From an uncultured Verrucomicrobia subdivision 3 bacterium (GTDB lineage Bacteria > Verrucomicrobiota > Verrucomicrobiia > Limisphaerales > UBA11358): DNA of 56,608 nt. How positions within the stretch are numbered: position 1 is the stretch's first letter; each line of letters starts with the position of its first letter. The DNA lies in NCBI GenBank assembly GCA_903842235.1, contig CAIMLG010000099.1:1-56608 (forward strand), written 5' to 3'. The translations under genes were made by a program, and so were the position numbers. The notes under the pieces are model-generated. The model worked only from the letters and a program-made list of their open reading frames with translations. It was not told the origin of the DNA and ran no database searches. Of this stretch, positions 7,602 to 16,221 are shown piece after piece.

Positions 7602-8516
7602 GTGGATACGGTCACCCAACTCACCAACGATCTCGTCGCGTCCTACGCGCGGCTCGGCGGCATCAATCATCTGGATGGCAAAAATCTGCCGTCCAAAACC
7701 GCCATCACCAAGATCACGCAAGATTTGCTGCGCCTGTTATTCCCGGGTTTCTTTGAGGAGCAGCTGATTCATTCCTCGGAAATCAAGGCGGAGACGGCAG
7801 CCCTGCTGGATTCCCTCCTCGGCAAGCTGGAGGATGAAATTCGCAAAAGTTTTGAATATCAGCCGCCGGCCGGGTTGGCCAAAAAGGACCTCGCCCGCGC
7901 CGCGCATCAGGTGACGGTGGCCTTTCTCGGCGGCCTGCCGTCGATCCGCGAAATTTTGCAGACGGACATGCAGGCGGCCTTTGACGGCGACCCGGCGGCC
8001 TCCAGCAAGGAGGAAATTCTCGTTTCCTATCCGTTTGTGGAAGCCATCGCCGTGCAGCGGCTGGCGCATGAGCTTTACCGGAAGAACGTGCCGCTCATCC
8101 CGCGCATCATGAGCGAGTGGGCGCACGCGCGCACGGGCATGGACCTGCATCCGGGCGCGAAGATCGGCTCGCACTTCTTTGTGGATCATTGTACCGGCAC
8201 GGTCGTGGGCGAGACCTGCATCATCGGCCAGCATGTGAAGCTGTATCACGGCGTGACGCTGGGGGCGAAATCCACCGCCGCCGGCCAGTTGCTGCGCGGC
8301 AAGAAGCGGCATCCCACCCTCGAGGATCGCGTGACGATTTATCCCGGCGCGACCATTCTCGGCGGCGAGACGATCATTGGCGCGGGCAGCACCATTGGCG
8401 GCAACGTGTTCATCATGGCCAGCGTGCCGCCGAATTCCTTGGTGATCTACGATGGGCTGGACATGCGCGTGCTCAACAAGGCGCAAAAAAACGCCGAGCT
8501 GGATTTTCAGATTTAA
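7602..8516 (+). CDS. cysE: Serine O-acetyltransferase
   Basis: A 304 residue enzyme that transfers acetyl from acetyl-CoA to L-serine, the committed step of cysteine synthesis in the cytoplasm. An N-terminal helical domain of ~180 residues is followed by a left-handed beta-helix of hexapeptide repeats. Key motifs are visible: SHFFVDHCTGTVVGET with D195/H196, and KLYHGVTLGAKS with H216, then GAGSTIGGNVFI repeats and an NSLV loop. The length matches the larger EpsC/SrpH-type acetyltransferases rather than the short forms. GTG 7602 is taken as start; GTG 7569 is possible and neither has a strong Shine-Dalgarno. It converges on the xylulokinase gene with only 15 bases between stops. No cysK partner is nearby. 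Confidence 0.87.
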   Translation: MDTVTQLTNDLVASYARLGGINHLDGKNLPSKTAITKITQDLLRLLFPGFFEEQLIHSSEIKAETAALLDSLLGKLEDEIRKSFEYQPPAGLAKKDLARAAHQVTVAFLGGLPSIREILQTDMQAAFDGDPAASSKEEILVSYPFVEAIAVQRLAHELYRKNVPLIPRIMSEWAHARTGMDLHPGAKIGSHFFVDHCTGTVVGETCIIGQHVKLYHGVTLGAKSTAAGQLLRGKKRHPTLEDRVTIYPGATILGGETIIGAGSTIGGNVFIMASVPPNSLVIYDGLDMRVLNKAQKNAELDFQI

Positions 8517-8531
8517 GCGCGCCGGGCGGCT

Positions 8532-10112
8532 TCAAACGACGTAAAGCGCGTCGTTTTCGCAGGAGGCGTATTTCTCGAGCAGATGGTCGTAAACTTTCGC
8601 CGCCTTTTTGTCCGGGAGAATTTCGCTGCCGGGCAGGGGGGCGGTGAAACCGGCGACCAGTTTGTCCCACTTCGGACTTTTGTCGGTCGCCACCAGCCAG
8701 CCGTGGGCGGCCTGCAGGGCGGCCCCGAGCGCGGCGCTGTTGGCCACTTCGATGCGCAGCACCGGGCAGTTCATCACGTCGGCCATCACCTGTAGCAGCT
8801 GCGGATTGCTGGCGGCCCCGCCGGTGGCGAAGATTTTTTCCGGGGCCATCTGCATCCACTGCGAATGCAGCCGCATGGCCAGCATCTGCGCCTCGAAAAT
8901 GGCGCGGCAATTGGCGGCGGCATCTTTTTCATCGAGATTGAAGCGGTGGACTTTCGGCTGGTTCACGCGGGGAACGATCTCCGCCTCAAACCACGGCAGC
9001 AGCACGCCGCCGTTATTGCCGGGGGGCGTGGTGGCGAGCAGTTTGCCAAACGCGCTCCAATCCTTGAGGCCGTAGAGCGCGCGGATTTTCTCGCGGGCGA
9101 GCGAGCCGTTTTTGAAGCAGACGAGCGTCAGGTAGCTGCCGGTGGGCGAGCCGAAGACGTGGCCTTCCCCGGTTTCATCCGTCTGGCATTTCTCCATGGT
9201 GCCGATGAAGGTGTCGCTGGTGCCGAGGCTGATGGCGGCTTGACCGGGCTTGATGAGGCCCAGGCCGAGGGCGCTGGCGGGATTATCGCCGGTCCACACG
9301 GTGGCGAGCGCGGCGGCGTTGAAGCCGTATTTCTGAACGAAGTAGGCGCTGACCGGGCCGATGACCCAGCCGGCATCCGCGAGGGCGGGCAGTTTTTTCA
9401 CCAGGCCGGGCGCGGTGGCCTTGAGCGCATCGTGGTTCCAGTTCTTCCGGCGGATGTCCATGAGGTTCGTGCCCGCGCCGTCGCCGAAATCAATCGGCGC
9501 AATTTTTCCGGCGAGCACGGAGGCCAGAAACGAGCTGACCAGCGCGATGCTCGTGGTCTTGTCGTAGGCTTTCGGCTCGGTCTTGTAAAACTTGCGGACC
9601 TGCGGGCCGGTGAAGCGTTCGAACGTGTCCGAGCCGGTGCGCGAGGCGGTGAATTTGATGCCGCCGAGTTTCTTGCGGATCTCGGCGCATTCCTTCGTGG
9701 TGGAGGCGTCCATCCAGATGGGCGCGGTTTTGCGCGCGAAAATGCCGGCGAGATTATCCGCGAGGGATTGCTTGGGATCCAGCGTGGCGAGCGTGGTCGC
9801 GGCTTTTTCGTTGAGATAAACGGAGCCGTGCTGCTGGCCGCAGCCGCTGATGGCGATGATTTTTCCGAGCGCCACCTTGTCCTTTTTCATCTGCGCCAGC
9901 AGCCGGTCCAGCGCGGCGGCCCAGAGCAGCGGCGGGCTGTGCTTGACCAGCGGATCGCGGTTGGGCAGCACGCCGTGCTTGGTTTTGAACTGCGGCAGCG
10001 CCTGGTCGTAATTCACGGATTGTTCATAGACCACCTTGCGGGCATCGAGGTCGATGACCACCGCGCTTAAACTTTGGGTGCTGGCATCGAGGCCGAGAAA
10101 TAATTTAGCCAT
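8532..10112 (-). CDS. xylB: Xylulokinase (FGGY family, eukaryotic XYLB-like)
   Basis: A 526 residue FGGY sugar kinase that phosphorylates D-xylulose with ATP. The N-terminal ATPase fold starts LFLGLDASTQSLSAVVIDLD; SGCGQQHGSVY, PIWMDASTT and PIDFGDGAGTNLMDI contribute the sugar site, with the D of DGAGT as the likely catalytic base. The second lobe shows VWTGDNPASALGLG, SLGTSDTF, LVCFKNGSLAREKIR and the ADP site ATGGAASNPQLLQVMADV. The length (~525) and the CFKNGSLAREKIR, GDGAGTNL and SGCGQQHGS stretches resemble animal XYLB more than the ~480 residue E. coli XylB. ATG 10112 is chosen because GLDASTQ follows at the usual distance; the frame is open 18 codons further. No xylose isomerase lies beside it. 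Confidence 0.88.
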   Translation of the reverse strand: MAKLFLGLDASTQSLSAVVIDLDARKVVYEQSVNYDQALPQFKTKHGVLPNRDPLVKHSPPLLWAAALDRLLAQMKKDKVALGKIIAISGCGQQHGSVYLNEKAATTLATLDPKQSLADNLAGIFARKTAPIWMDASTTKECAEIRKKLGGIKFTASRTGSDTFERFTGPQVRKFYKTEPKAYDKTTSIALVSSFLASVLAGKIAPIDFGDGAGTNLMDIRRKNWNHDALKATAPGLVKKLPALADAGWVIGPVSAYFVQKYGFNAAALATVWTGDNPASALGLGLIKPGQAAISLGTSDTFIGTMEKCQTDETGEGHVFGSPTGSYLTLVCFKNGSLAREKIRALYGLKDWSAFGKLLATTPPGNNGGVLLPWFEAEIVPRVNQPKVHRFNLDEKDAAANCRAIFEAQMLAMRLHSQWMQMAPEKIFATGGAASNPQLLQVMADVMNCPVLRIEVANSAALGAALQAAHGWLVATDKSPKWDKLVAGFTAPLPGSEILPDKKAAKVYDHLLEKYASCENDALYVV

Positions 10113-10272
10113 GTGATTGGAGCTGGTTTTCCGAATAATCGGGTAATAATAGGGGATTCCCGCCAAATGGCCAGCTTAACCGTGCGTCAATGCGGGCTGT
10201 CAAGGATTCCGCATCCGGCGGGCGGGCCATCCCCGGCGTCATTTTTCCTCCGCGCGGCCCGGAATTCGGCCC

Positions 10273-11304
10273 TCAGGCGCGGGGCCGGAGCCGCTTTTGC
10301 ACGCGCTCCAAAACCCCGGCGGGGGCCAGGGCGCGGAGGCATTCCTCGGGTTTCTCAAAACGGCAGGTGGCCTTCAGGCAGGGCGAGCAGGGCAGGTCGA
10401 GGCGCAAAACATTTTCGAGCTGGCCATAGGGGCCGGTGCGGCGCGGTTCGGTGGGGCCGAAGAGCGCGACGAGGGGTTTGCCCAGGGCGGCCGCCACATG
10501 CATGGGGCCCGTGTCGTTCGTGACCATGATCTCACCGCGCCGCACCCACTCGATCATTTCCGGCAGGGTCGTGGCTCCGCATAGGTTCAGGCAGCGTCCG
10601 GGGGCGGCTTGCAAAATAATTTCCCCGAGGGGCCGGTCGTCCCGCCCGCCGAGGATGGCGAAGCGGAGATCGGGGAATAGCTGGGCCAGCTCGCGCACGA
10701 GCGTGGCGAAATGGGTCGCGGGCCAGCGCTTGTTTTCCCAGCGGGCGCCGGGCTGGAGCGTGATCCAGCGGGTCGGGCCGGCCGGCCACTTGGATTCCAC
10801 GGCGGCGGCAATTTCCGGGCGCTCCGGCAGCCAGGTGAACGGGCGGTGCACCGGCACGCCGAGCGGCGGCAGCACGGCGAGATACCAGTCCACCGCGTGG
10901 GTGTGAAAACTTTTGCGCGGCGCCGCGTGGTCGTAAAAGCCGCGCGCGCCTTCGCGAATTTCATCGAGCCCCACGAGCTGTTTCCCATTGGCCAGCCAGC
11001 CAAACGCGCCGCTGCGGAGCAGGCCTTGGAGATCAATGACGAGATCGAAATTTTGGGCGCGCAGCGTGCGGATGCTGCGGAGCATTTCCGGCCAGTGCCG
11101 CGGGTTGCCCCAGCGTTTGCGCTCAAAGCGAACCACGCCGGCCAGGTCGGGATCGCCTTCGAGAAGCGGCGCCAGGCCGGCGTCGATCCACCAGTAAATT
11201 TCTGCGGCCGGATAATGCCGCTTGAGCAACCGCAGGACGGGCAGCGCCTGGATGACGTCGCCGAGCGAACTGGGTTTGAGGATCAGGATTTTCAAAGTTG
11301 CCAC
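10273..11304 (-). CDS. Glycosyltransferase family 9 (heptosyltransferase-like)
   Basis: A 343 residue GT-B enzyme like lipopolysaccharide heptosyltransferases (WaaC/WaaF/WaaQ), which add heptose from ADP-heptose to the LPS core at the inner face of the inner membrane. The N terminus ILILKPSSLGDVIQALPVLRLL and the C-terminal nucleotide-sugar site (QPGARWENKRWP; TNDTGPMHVAAALGKPLVALFGPTEP; TGPYG) are family hallmarks. Three late cysteines in LPCSPCLKATC are also often seen. The start is uncertain: GTG at 11304 gives MATLKIL, but TTG at 11295 gives the more typical MKILILKPS; the GTG lies within a dispersed repeat. No other LPS gene is adjacent. Confidence 0.88.
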   Translation of the reverse strand: MATLKILILKPSSLGDVIQALPVLRLLKRHYPAAEIYWWIDAGLAPLLEGDPDLAGVVRFERKRWGNPRHWPEMLRSIRTLRAQNFDLVIDLQGLLRSGAFGWLANGKQLVGLDEIREGARGFYDHAAPRKSFHTHAVDWYLAVLPPLGVPVHRPFTWLPERPEIAAAVESKWPAGPTRWITLQPGARWENKRWPATHFATLVRELAQLFPDLRFAILGGRDDRPLGEIILQAAPGRCLNLCGATTLPEMIEWVRRGEIMVTNDTGPMHVAAALGKPLVALFGPTEPRRTGPYGQLENVLRLDLPCSPCLKATCRFEKPEECLRALAPAGVLERVQKRLRPRA

Positions 11305-11325
11305 CGATGGACGCGGATAAAAACG
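11291..11325 (-). repeat. Dispersed intergenic repeat, copy 3, overlapping a gene start
   Basis: Read on the minus strand: ATCCGCGTCCATCGGTGGC followed by AACTTTGAA. It aligns with GTCCATCCGTGGCTAAAACTTT at 7514-7534. The GTG in the core is the apparent first codon of the glycosyltransferase gene, so the repeat either supplied the start codon or the true start is the TTG nine bases later. Confidence 0.55.
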
Positions 11326-11387
11326 TTGCCGGGTTCACGGCTGGCTTACGCCCTGTGAATCCCGGCGTCTCGTGGGGCCTGAAAAAA

Positions 11388-12110
11388 TTATCGGCCGTAA
11401 GCCAGGCGTTCCGCCAGCCGTTCGGGCAGGCCGGCCTCGCGGATTTTTCGCTGGGCGGTCTCAATGTCGTAGTCCAGCCGGCGCAGTTCAATGGTGCCGG
11501 CGGTCATGTCATAAATCACATAGCCGCACTTGGGATTGTTGTCCCGGGGCTGGCCGACGGCGCCCACGTTAATGAAATATTTTTTGGACGGATCGATCTT
11601 AAACTTGGAATAGGTCCCGCCGCGGACGACGGTGTCCCGCATGAATGCCACGGGCACATGCGTGTGGCCGAAGAAGCACAGCTGCGTGGTTTGATAGGGA
11701 AAATTGGCGGCGGCGGCGAGCTTGTCAAAGACGTATTGCCAGCGCTGGGGGGCGTCCAGCGTGGCGTGCACCATCGTGAAATTGTCGGCCATGCGGGTGT
11801 ATTTGAGGTCGGCCAGCCATTGCTTCTCATCGGCGTCCAGCTGGTCCCGGGTCCAGTGGACGGCGTCCGCGGCCGCCGGGTTGAAGCCATCAAGGTGGTC
11901 GTTGCTGGAACAGTATTCGTCGTGGTTGCCCTTGATGCAGGGAATGTTCATCTCGCGGATGATCTGGAGACATTCCTTGGGGTTGGCGTTGTAGCCGACG
12001 ACATCGCCCAAGCAGACAATGTGGTTTGCCTTCTGGGCGCGGATATCCTCCAGCACCACCTGGAAAGCTTCCAGATTGGCGTGGATGTCGGCGATAATGG
12101 CGTATTTCAT
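11388..12110 (-). CDS. Metallophosphoesterase (YfcE/MJ0936-like phosphodiesterase)
   Basis: A 240 residue calcineurin-type phosphoesterase with the full set of metal ligands in order: DIHANLEAF near residue 8, GDVVGYNANP, GNHDEY, a VHATL histidine, and GHTHVP. The final segment YFINVGAVGQPRDNNPKCGY is characteristic of the bacterial YfcE/MJ0936-like subfamily, cytoplasmic dimetal enzymes that hydrolyse phosphodiesters in vitro and whose natural substrate is generally unknown. Length is normal. It is three bases downstream of the acylphosphatase stop on the same strand, so the two are probably co-transcribed. The start ATG 12110 places the DIHAN motif at the usual position. Confidence 0.9.
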   Translation of the reverse strand: MKYAIIADIHANLEAFQVVLEDIRAQKANHIVCLGDVVGYNANPKECLQIIREMNIPCIKGNHDEYCSSNDHLDGFNPAAADAVHWTRDQLDADEKQWLADLKYTRMADNFTMVHATLDAPQRWQYVFDKLAAAANFPYQTTQLCFFGHTHVPVAFMRDTVVRGGTYSKFKIDPSKKYFINVGAVGQPRDNNPKCGYVIYDMTAGTIELRRLDYDIETAQRKIREAGLPERLAERLAYGR

Positions 12111-12113
12111 TTC

Positions 12114-12377
12114 CTAGCGAACGATTTCAAATCCCCGAAATTCATTTTTCGCGGCGGCCCAAGTTACCTGCTCGTCGCGAATAAATCCAGCAAGACCTGC
12201 ATCTTGGATTCCGGCGCGAAAAGCGGCGAGCTCTGCCCGGGTGCCTTCGGCCACCAGTTCGACCCGGCCGTCGGGCTGGTTGCGAATAATGCCCGTTACC
12301 TCGTAGCCGGCGGCCACGGTCTTGGCCGTGTAGCGAAACCCCACGCCTTGCACATTGCCGGAATACCATACGGTCAT
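12114..12377 (-). CDS. acyP: Acylphosphatase
   Basis: An 87 residue enzyme, close to the usual 90. It hydrolyses carboxyl-phosphate bonds such as acetyl phosphate or 1,3-bisphosphoglycerate in the cytoplasm. The phosphate loop GNVQGVGFRYTAK holds the catalytic Arg, and IRNQPDGRVELVAEG holds the catalytic Asn. ATG 12377 (MTVWYSGNVQGVG) gives a family-length protein; the frame is open 31 codons upstream but that extension looks non-coding. It is divergent from the pilus locus and followed closely by the metallophosphoesterase gene. Confidence 0.88.
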   Translation of the reverse strand: MTVWYSGNVQGVGFRYTAKTVAAGYEVTGIIRNQPDGRVELVAEGTRAELAAFRAGIQDAGLAGFIRDEQVTWAAAKNEFRGFEIVR

Positions 12378-12432
12378 CCGGGTGCGCAGGTTGGGGGTGG
12401 TGGTTGGCGACACAGCAGGATGAAGCCAAAGG

Positions 12433-12475
12433 CGGCCGGCTGATGCAATATTTATTGCGGCCGGAAGCAATATTT
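12433..12475. promoter_or_regulatory. Repeated GGCCGG-GCAATATTT elements in the divergent promoter region
   Basis: In the 203 base gap between acyP and pilM the pair GGCCGG...GCAATATTT appears twice in tandem (first at about 12433-12453, second at 12459-12475). The first contains a perfect palindrome GCAATA-TT-TATTGC at 12445-12458. The region ends in a run of eight T. A TTGACC at 12489-12494 could be a -35 for pilM but its -10 is weak. A regulator binding here could control both directions; this is inference. Confidence 0.4.
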
Positions 12476-12580
12476 TTTTTGTTTATGTTTGACCCGCGTG
12501 GCAATTTACCCTAATCAATTCGCCTTGCCATCACATGATTCGAGTCATTCGGTTGTGCGAAGGTGGCGTTGCGTAAAAAA

Positions 12581-14461
12581 ATGCTGAACAACAAGTCATT
12601 TTTGACCATTGATTTCGGAGCCGGCAGCCTCAAGCTGGCCGAATTTGAAATCAATGATGCGGGCGGATTGTGTCTTAAGCATTTTGTCATCAAATCCTTG
12701 GGTTTAGAGGGGGCGCAGGAGGCGACGCGGGAAAAAGTCATTCTTCAGACGCTCCAGGGCGTCTTGGCCGAAAAGGGCTTCGCCGCCAAAAACCTCAACG
12801 TCTGTGCCCCGGGCTTCCATGTCTTTTCCAAGTTTGTCAAGTTGCCGCCGGTCGATGCCGGCAAGGTGGGGCAGATTATCCAATACGAGGCGCAGCAAAA
12901 TGTGCCGTTTCCGCTGTCGGAGGTGGTGTGGGATTACCAGATTTTAGGCGCGGCGGCGAGTGGCGAGTTGGAGGTGCTGCTGGTGGCCATCAAGTCCGAA
13001 ATCGTCGAGGGGCTGTTCCGGCTGGCGGAACAGGCCAAGCTGAATCTGCAATTATGCGATGCCTCCCCCGCCGCGTTGTGCAACGCGTTTCGCTATAATT
13101 ACGGCGACGTGGACGACTGCACCATGCTGCTGGATATTGGCGCCAAAACCAGCAACCTCCTGTTCTTTGAGAAGGGCAAAGTTTTTTCCCGGAGCATCAA
13201 TCTGGGGGCGAATACCATCACGCAGGACTTTGCCACTGAGGCCAAGCTCCGGTTTGATGACGCGGAAAAGATCAAGATTGCCGAGGGTTTTGTCAGCCTC
13301 GGGGGGGCCTATGAAGAGCCGGACAACCCGCATCAGGCGGCCATTTCCAAGATTGCGCGGCAGTTCATGACCAAGCTGCACATTCAGGTCAACCAGACCA
13401 TCCAGTTTTATCGCGGCCAGCAGGGTGGTTCCGCCCCGCAGCGCTTGTTTTTGTCCGGCGGGGCTTCGATCATGCCCTACACGGCGCAATTCTTTGCCGA
13501 AAAACTTCAGGTGCCGGTGGAATACTTCAACCCCTTCCACAATGTTCAAATTGACCCGGCCATTAATCTGGAGGAGCTTTCCCAGGTGGCGCACTCCCTG
13601 GGTGAGGTCGTGGGTTTGGGCTTGCGTAATCTGGCGAATTGCCCGGTGGAAATGAATTTGATGCCGACCAGCACCTTGCGCTGGCAGTCCTTCAATCAAA
13701 AGAAACCCTATTTCATGGCCATTTTGTTCAGCTTGGTGCTGGTGGCCTTTGCGGTGGGCTTTTTGTTCCAGAAGCTGGCGGTGAACAAGGAAAAGGAAGT
13801 GGGCCGGTTGGAACCGCTGGTGGCGACGGCCAACAGCAAATCGGATGCTTTTAAAAAAGCCAACGACCGCTTGCAACGCGCCCGGCAGCAGTTGAACCAG
13901 ATCGCGGCGCTGTTGCAGCAGCGTTACTACTGGGGGGATTTTCTGGCGGACCTGCGCTTGGCGCTGATCCGGTCTGAAATCAGCGTCAAGAAGAAATTAT
14001 CCGCGCAAAAGCCGGGGATCGAGGCGGGCATTTGGATTGAGCAGCTGACGTCTGCGCCCAATCTGGGTGCCGCTTCCGGCAATGCCGCCGCCGCCTTGAT
14101 GATGGGGCAGGCAGGAACCTTTCAACGCAGCCGGTATGGCCGGACCGAACCCGCCCCCGAGCCGGTGGATCCGGCCTTGGCGATCTTGGCGGCGGAAGCG
14201 GCCAGGCCGGCTGGGGCGGTCGGGCAGGGGGCCACCAACGACGTGATTGTGATCGTCTGCCGGGCGGTTGATCTCTCCAAAACCAGCGGGGATGCCTCGG
14301 CCAACAATGAAATCGCCTACGCCGTGGAAAATGAAATTAAAGCCTCGTATCTGGTGGATAAGGCGGCGACGGCTTTGGTCGGGCAAATTATCCCGGACGA
14401 AGCCAATGGCACCTTTACCTTTACGGTGAATGTGAAACCCCTCCAACCGCTGAATTTTTAA
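12581..14461 (+). CDS. pilM: PilM/PilN-like fusion, type IV pilus assembly (Amuc_1101-like)
   Basis: A 626 residue protein. Residues ~5-360 are an actin-like PilM ATPase domain: TIDFGAGSLKLAEFEIN at the first phosphate loop, MLLDIGAKTSNLLFFE at the second, FLSGGASIMPYTAQFF in the nucleotide site. A transmembrane helix follows at about 376-402 (FMAILFSLVLVAFAVGFLF), then a coiled coil and a PilN-like periplasmic part. PilM alone is cytoplasmic and ends near residue 360, so this is a natural PilM-PilN fusion. It should anchor the PilO/PilP-like proteins encoded next to the cytoplasmic face. ATG 12581 is favoured (MLNNKSFLTIDFG); GTG 12563 would add six codons. The stop is followed after one base by the next ATG. 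Confidence 0.88.
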   Translation: MLNNKSFLTIDFGAGSLKLAEFEINDAGGLCLKHFVIKSLGLEGAQEATREKVILQTLQGVLAEKGFAAKNLNVCAPGFHVFSKFVKLPPVDAGKVGQIIQYEAQQNVPFPLSEVVWDYQILGAAASGELEVLLVAIKSEIVEGLFRLAEQAKLNLQLCDASPAALCNAFRYNYGDVDDCTMLLDIGAKTSNLLFFEKGKVFSRSINLGANTITQDFATEAKLRFDDAEKIKIAEGFVSLGGAYEEPDNPHQAAISKIARQFMTKLHIQVNQTIQFYRGQQGGSAPQRLFLSGGASIMPYTAQFFAEKLQVPVEYFNPFHNVQIDPAINLEELSQVAHSLGEVVGLGLRNLANCPVEMNLMPTSTLRWQSFNQKKPYFMAILFSLVLVAFAVGFLFQKLAVNKEKEVGRLEPLVATANSKSDAFKKANDRLQRARQQLNQIAALLQQRYYWGDFLADLRLALIRSEISVKKKLSAQKPGIEAGIWIEQLTSAPNLGAASGNAAAALMMGQAGTFQRSRYGRTEPAPEPVDPALAILAAEAARPAGAVGQGATNDVIVIVCRAVDLSKTSGDASANNEIAYAVENEIKASYLVDKAATALVGQIIPDEANGTFTFTVNVKPLQPLNF

Positions 14462-14462
14462 T

Positions 14463-15374
14463 ATGGGCTGGATCAAACGAAACCTGTTTTTTGCCATTGG
14501 CGGCGCCTTGGCCTTGGTGCTGCTGCTGGGGGCTGCCTATTATATTTATCAGGGTTGGTCAAATAATGCCGCGGCGGCCATCAAGCTCGGGGAAAATTAC
14601 GATGCCTTCCAGCAATTGATCAAGGAAACCCCGGGTCCGGGCAATAAAACCATCAACAACACGGCCCTTGCCCGGGAGCAGGAAATGCAGGCCATCAAAT
14701 GGATGGATCGGGCGCGCGCCTTCTTCCAGCCCGTTCCCGCCATTCCGGCGGAAACGCCCGTGACGAGCGAAGCCTTCGCCACCGCCCTCAGAAGGTCTTT
14801 GGATCAATTGCGGCATGCCGCTGAAGATGCCGGGGTGACGCTGCCGCCCAAGTATGATTTTTCCTTCACGGCCCAGAGTTCGCTCATGAAATTTGCCCGG
14901 GCCGGTCTCCCTTCGCTGGCGGAGCAATTGGGGGAGGTCAAGGTGATTTCCGAAATCCTCTTTGCGGCGCGGATCAATGCGCTGGACGGCCTCCAGCGGG
15001 CGCGCGTTTCCATGGAAGATTTCACCGGGCCTCCGTCGGATTATCTGGACGCGCTTCCGGTGACCAATCATCTGGCGGTGGTGACGCCCTATGTGGTTAC
15101 CTTCAGTTGTTTTTCGCCGGAACTGGCCCGGGTGCTGGTGGGGTTCGCAACCGCGCCCAATGCTTTTATTGTGCAAAATGTGAACCTTCAGCCGGCCGCG
15201 CCGGCGGTTCCGGTTGGCGGGTTGCCGCCGGGATTTTCGCCCGCCGGGTTGCCGCCGCCGCCGCTCGCCGCCCCGCCCCTGGCTGGTCGCGGGGGGTTGC
15301 CGGTGGTTTTGAAGGAGCAGTTGTTGCGGGTCACTCTGGAGCTGAAATTGGTCAAATTGCCGGCCAAAAATTAA
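14463..15374 (+). CDS. PilO-like inner-membrane pilus protein (Amuc_1100-like)
   Basis: A 303 residue protein: one N-terminal transmembrane helix (FAIGGALALVLLLGAAYYIY, residues 10-30), a helical/coiled region, and two globular parts separated and followed by a Pro/Gly-rich stretch (PGFSPAGLPPPPLAAPPLAG) before a final strand EQLLRVTLELKLVKL. Layout and order of parts match Amuc_1100 of Akkermansia muciniphila: helix, PilO-type ferredoxin-like domains, Pro/Ala-rich loop, closing VSLNLV-type strand. The gene position just after pilM is also the same. PilO-like proteins form the periplasmic alignment ring of type IV pili. Sequence identity to Amuc_1100 is low by eye, so the call rests on architecture plus position. 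Confidence 0.72.
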   Translation: MGWIKRNLFFAIGGALALVLLLGAAYYIYQGWSNNAAAAIKLGENYDAFQQLIKETPGPGNKTINNTALAREQEMQAIKWMDRARAFFQPVPAIPAETPVTSEAFATALRRSLDQLRHAAEDAGVTLPPKYDFSFTAQSSLMKFARAGLPSLAEQLGEVKVISEILFAARINALDGLQRARVSMEDFTGPPSDYLDALPVTNHLAVVTPYVVTFSCFSPELARVLVGFATAPNAFIVQNVNLQPAAPAVPVGGLPPGFSPAGLPPPPLAAPPLAGRGGLPVVLKEQLLRVTLELKLVKLPAKN

Positions 15375-15375
15375 G

Positions 15376-16167
15376 ATGGATTTTCTTAAAAAAAATTACG
15401 AGAAGCTTCTGCTCGGCCTGGTTTTGACCGGGTTGATTGGCGCGCTGGTCATGATGTTGTTTTACATTTCTGCCGATCAGGATGAGATGCAAAAGCGTTC
15501 CGAGGGCATGATCAATCCGGCCTCCGTAAAAGCCCTGCCCAATTTGGATATGACGGCCGCCAACGGGGCCATTGCCCGGCCGCAGCTGGCCTATCATTTG
15601 GATTTTGAGACCACCAACAAAGTGTTCAATCCGCAGGAATGGCAGCGCAGTTTGGACGGCTCGCTGATTCTGGCCGCCACCAAGACCGGGCCGCAGGTGG
15701 CCGTGGTGACGAATATTGCCCCGCTGTATTTGATTGTCTCGTTCGATTCCGTCATCACGAATGCCGCCGTTCCGCGCTATGTGATTGGCGTGGAAATGCA
15801 GGCGGCACCGACGCGCGCCAAGCGGTTCAAATTTATGCGCTACGCCTCGGTGGGGGATAAGCCGAATGACATCTTCTCGCTCGAGAGTATTCAAGGTCCG
15901 CCGGATAATCCGAGTGCCTTGGTGCTCAAATGGGTGGATTCCGGGAAGAAAATTCTCGTCGCTCGCGACCGGGCCTTTCGCCAGATTGACGCCTATGAGG
16001 CCGGGCTCTGGTATGCTCCGGAAAAAAAGGGCTTTGCCGCCAAGCGCATTGGCGATCGGCTGTCCTTTGGCGGCGGGGATTACCAGGTGATTGAGGTAAA
16101 CCCGCATGAATTAATCTTGGTGGATTTATCCAACCAGAAAAAAACCTCTTTGCCTTTTACCCCCTGA
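15376..16167 (+). CDS. PilP-like pilus alignment protein (Amuc_1099-like)
   Basis: A 263 residue protein with one N-terminal transmembrane helix (LLLGLVLTGLIGALVMMLFYI, residues ~10-30) and a periplasmic part. The C-terminal ~50 residues (KRIGDRLSFGGGDYQVIEVNPHELILVDL) look like the small beta domain of PilP, which docks on the secretin. The gene starts one base after the preceding stop, and a secretin gene follows 54 bases later. In Akkermansia the gene in this place is Amuc_1099. Family assignment rests mainly on context; the middle part is not recognised. Confidence 0.6.
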   Translation: MDFLKKNYEKLLLGLVLTGLIGALVMMLFYISADQDEMQKRSEGMINPASVKALPNLDMTAANGAIARPQLAYHLDFETTNKVFNPQEWQRSLDGSLILAATKTGPQVAVVTNIAPLYLIVSFDSVITNAAVPRYVIGVEMQAAPTRAKRFKFMRYASVGDKPNDIFSLESIQGPPDNPSALVLKWVDSGKKILVARDRAFRQIDAYEAGLWYAPEKKGFAAKRIGDRLSFGGGDYQVIEVNPHELILVDLSNQKKTSLPFTP

Positions 16168-16221
16168 TTGATAACAATTCCATTTTTAACCGCGCCCATT
16201 GTTGATTAACCTGATTTTGCC

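Noticed and set aside
7344-7721. Minus-strand small protein containing HGWTQINTDG
   Set aside because: This peptide comes from the dispersed intergenic repeat and is a well-known false call.
11298-12443. 381-codon plus-strand open frame
   Set aside because: It is antisense to the metallophosphoesterase and acylphosphatase genes, which have complete catalytic motifs.
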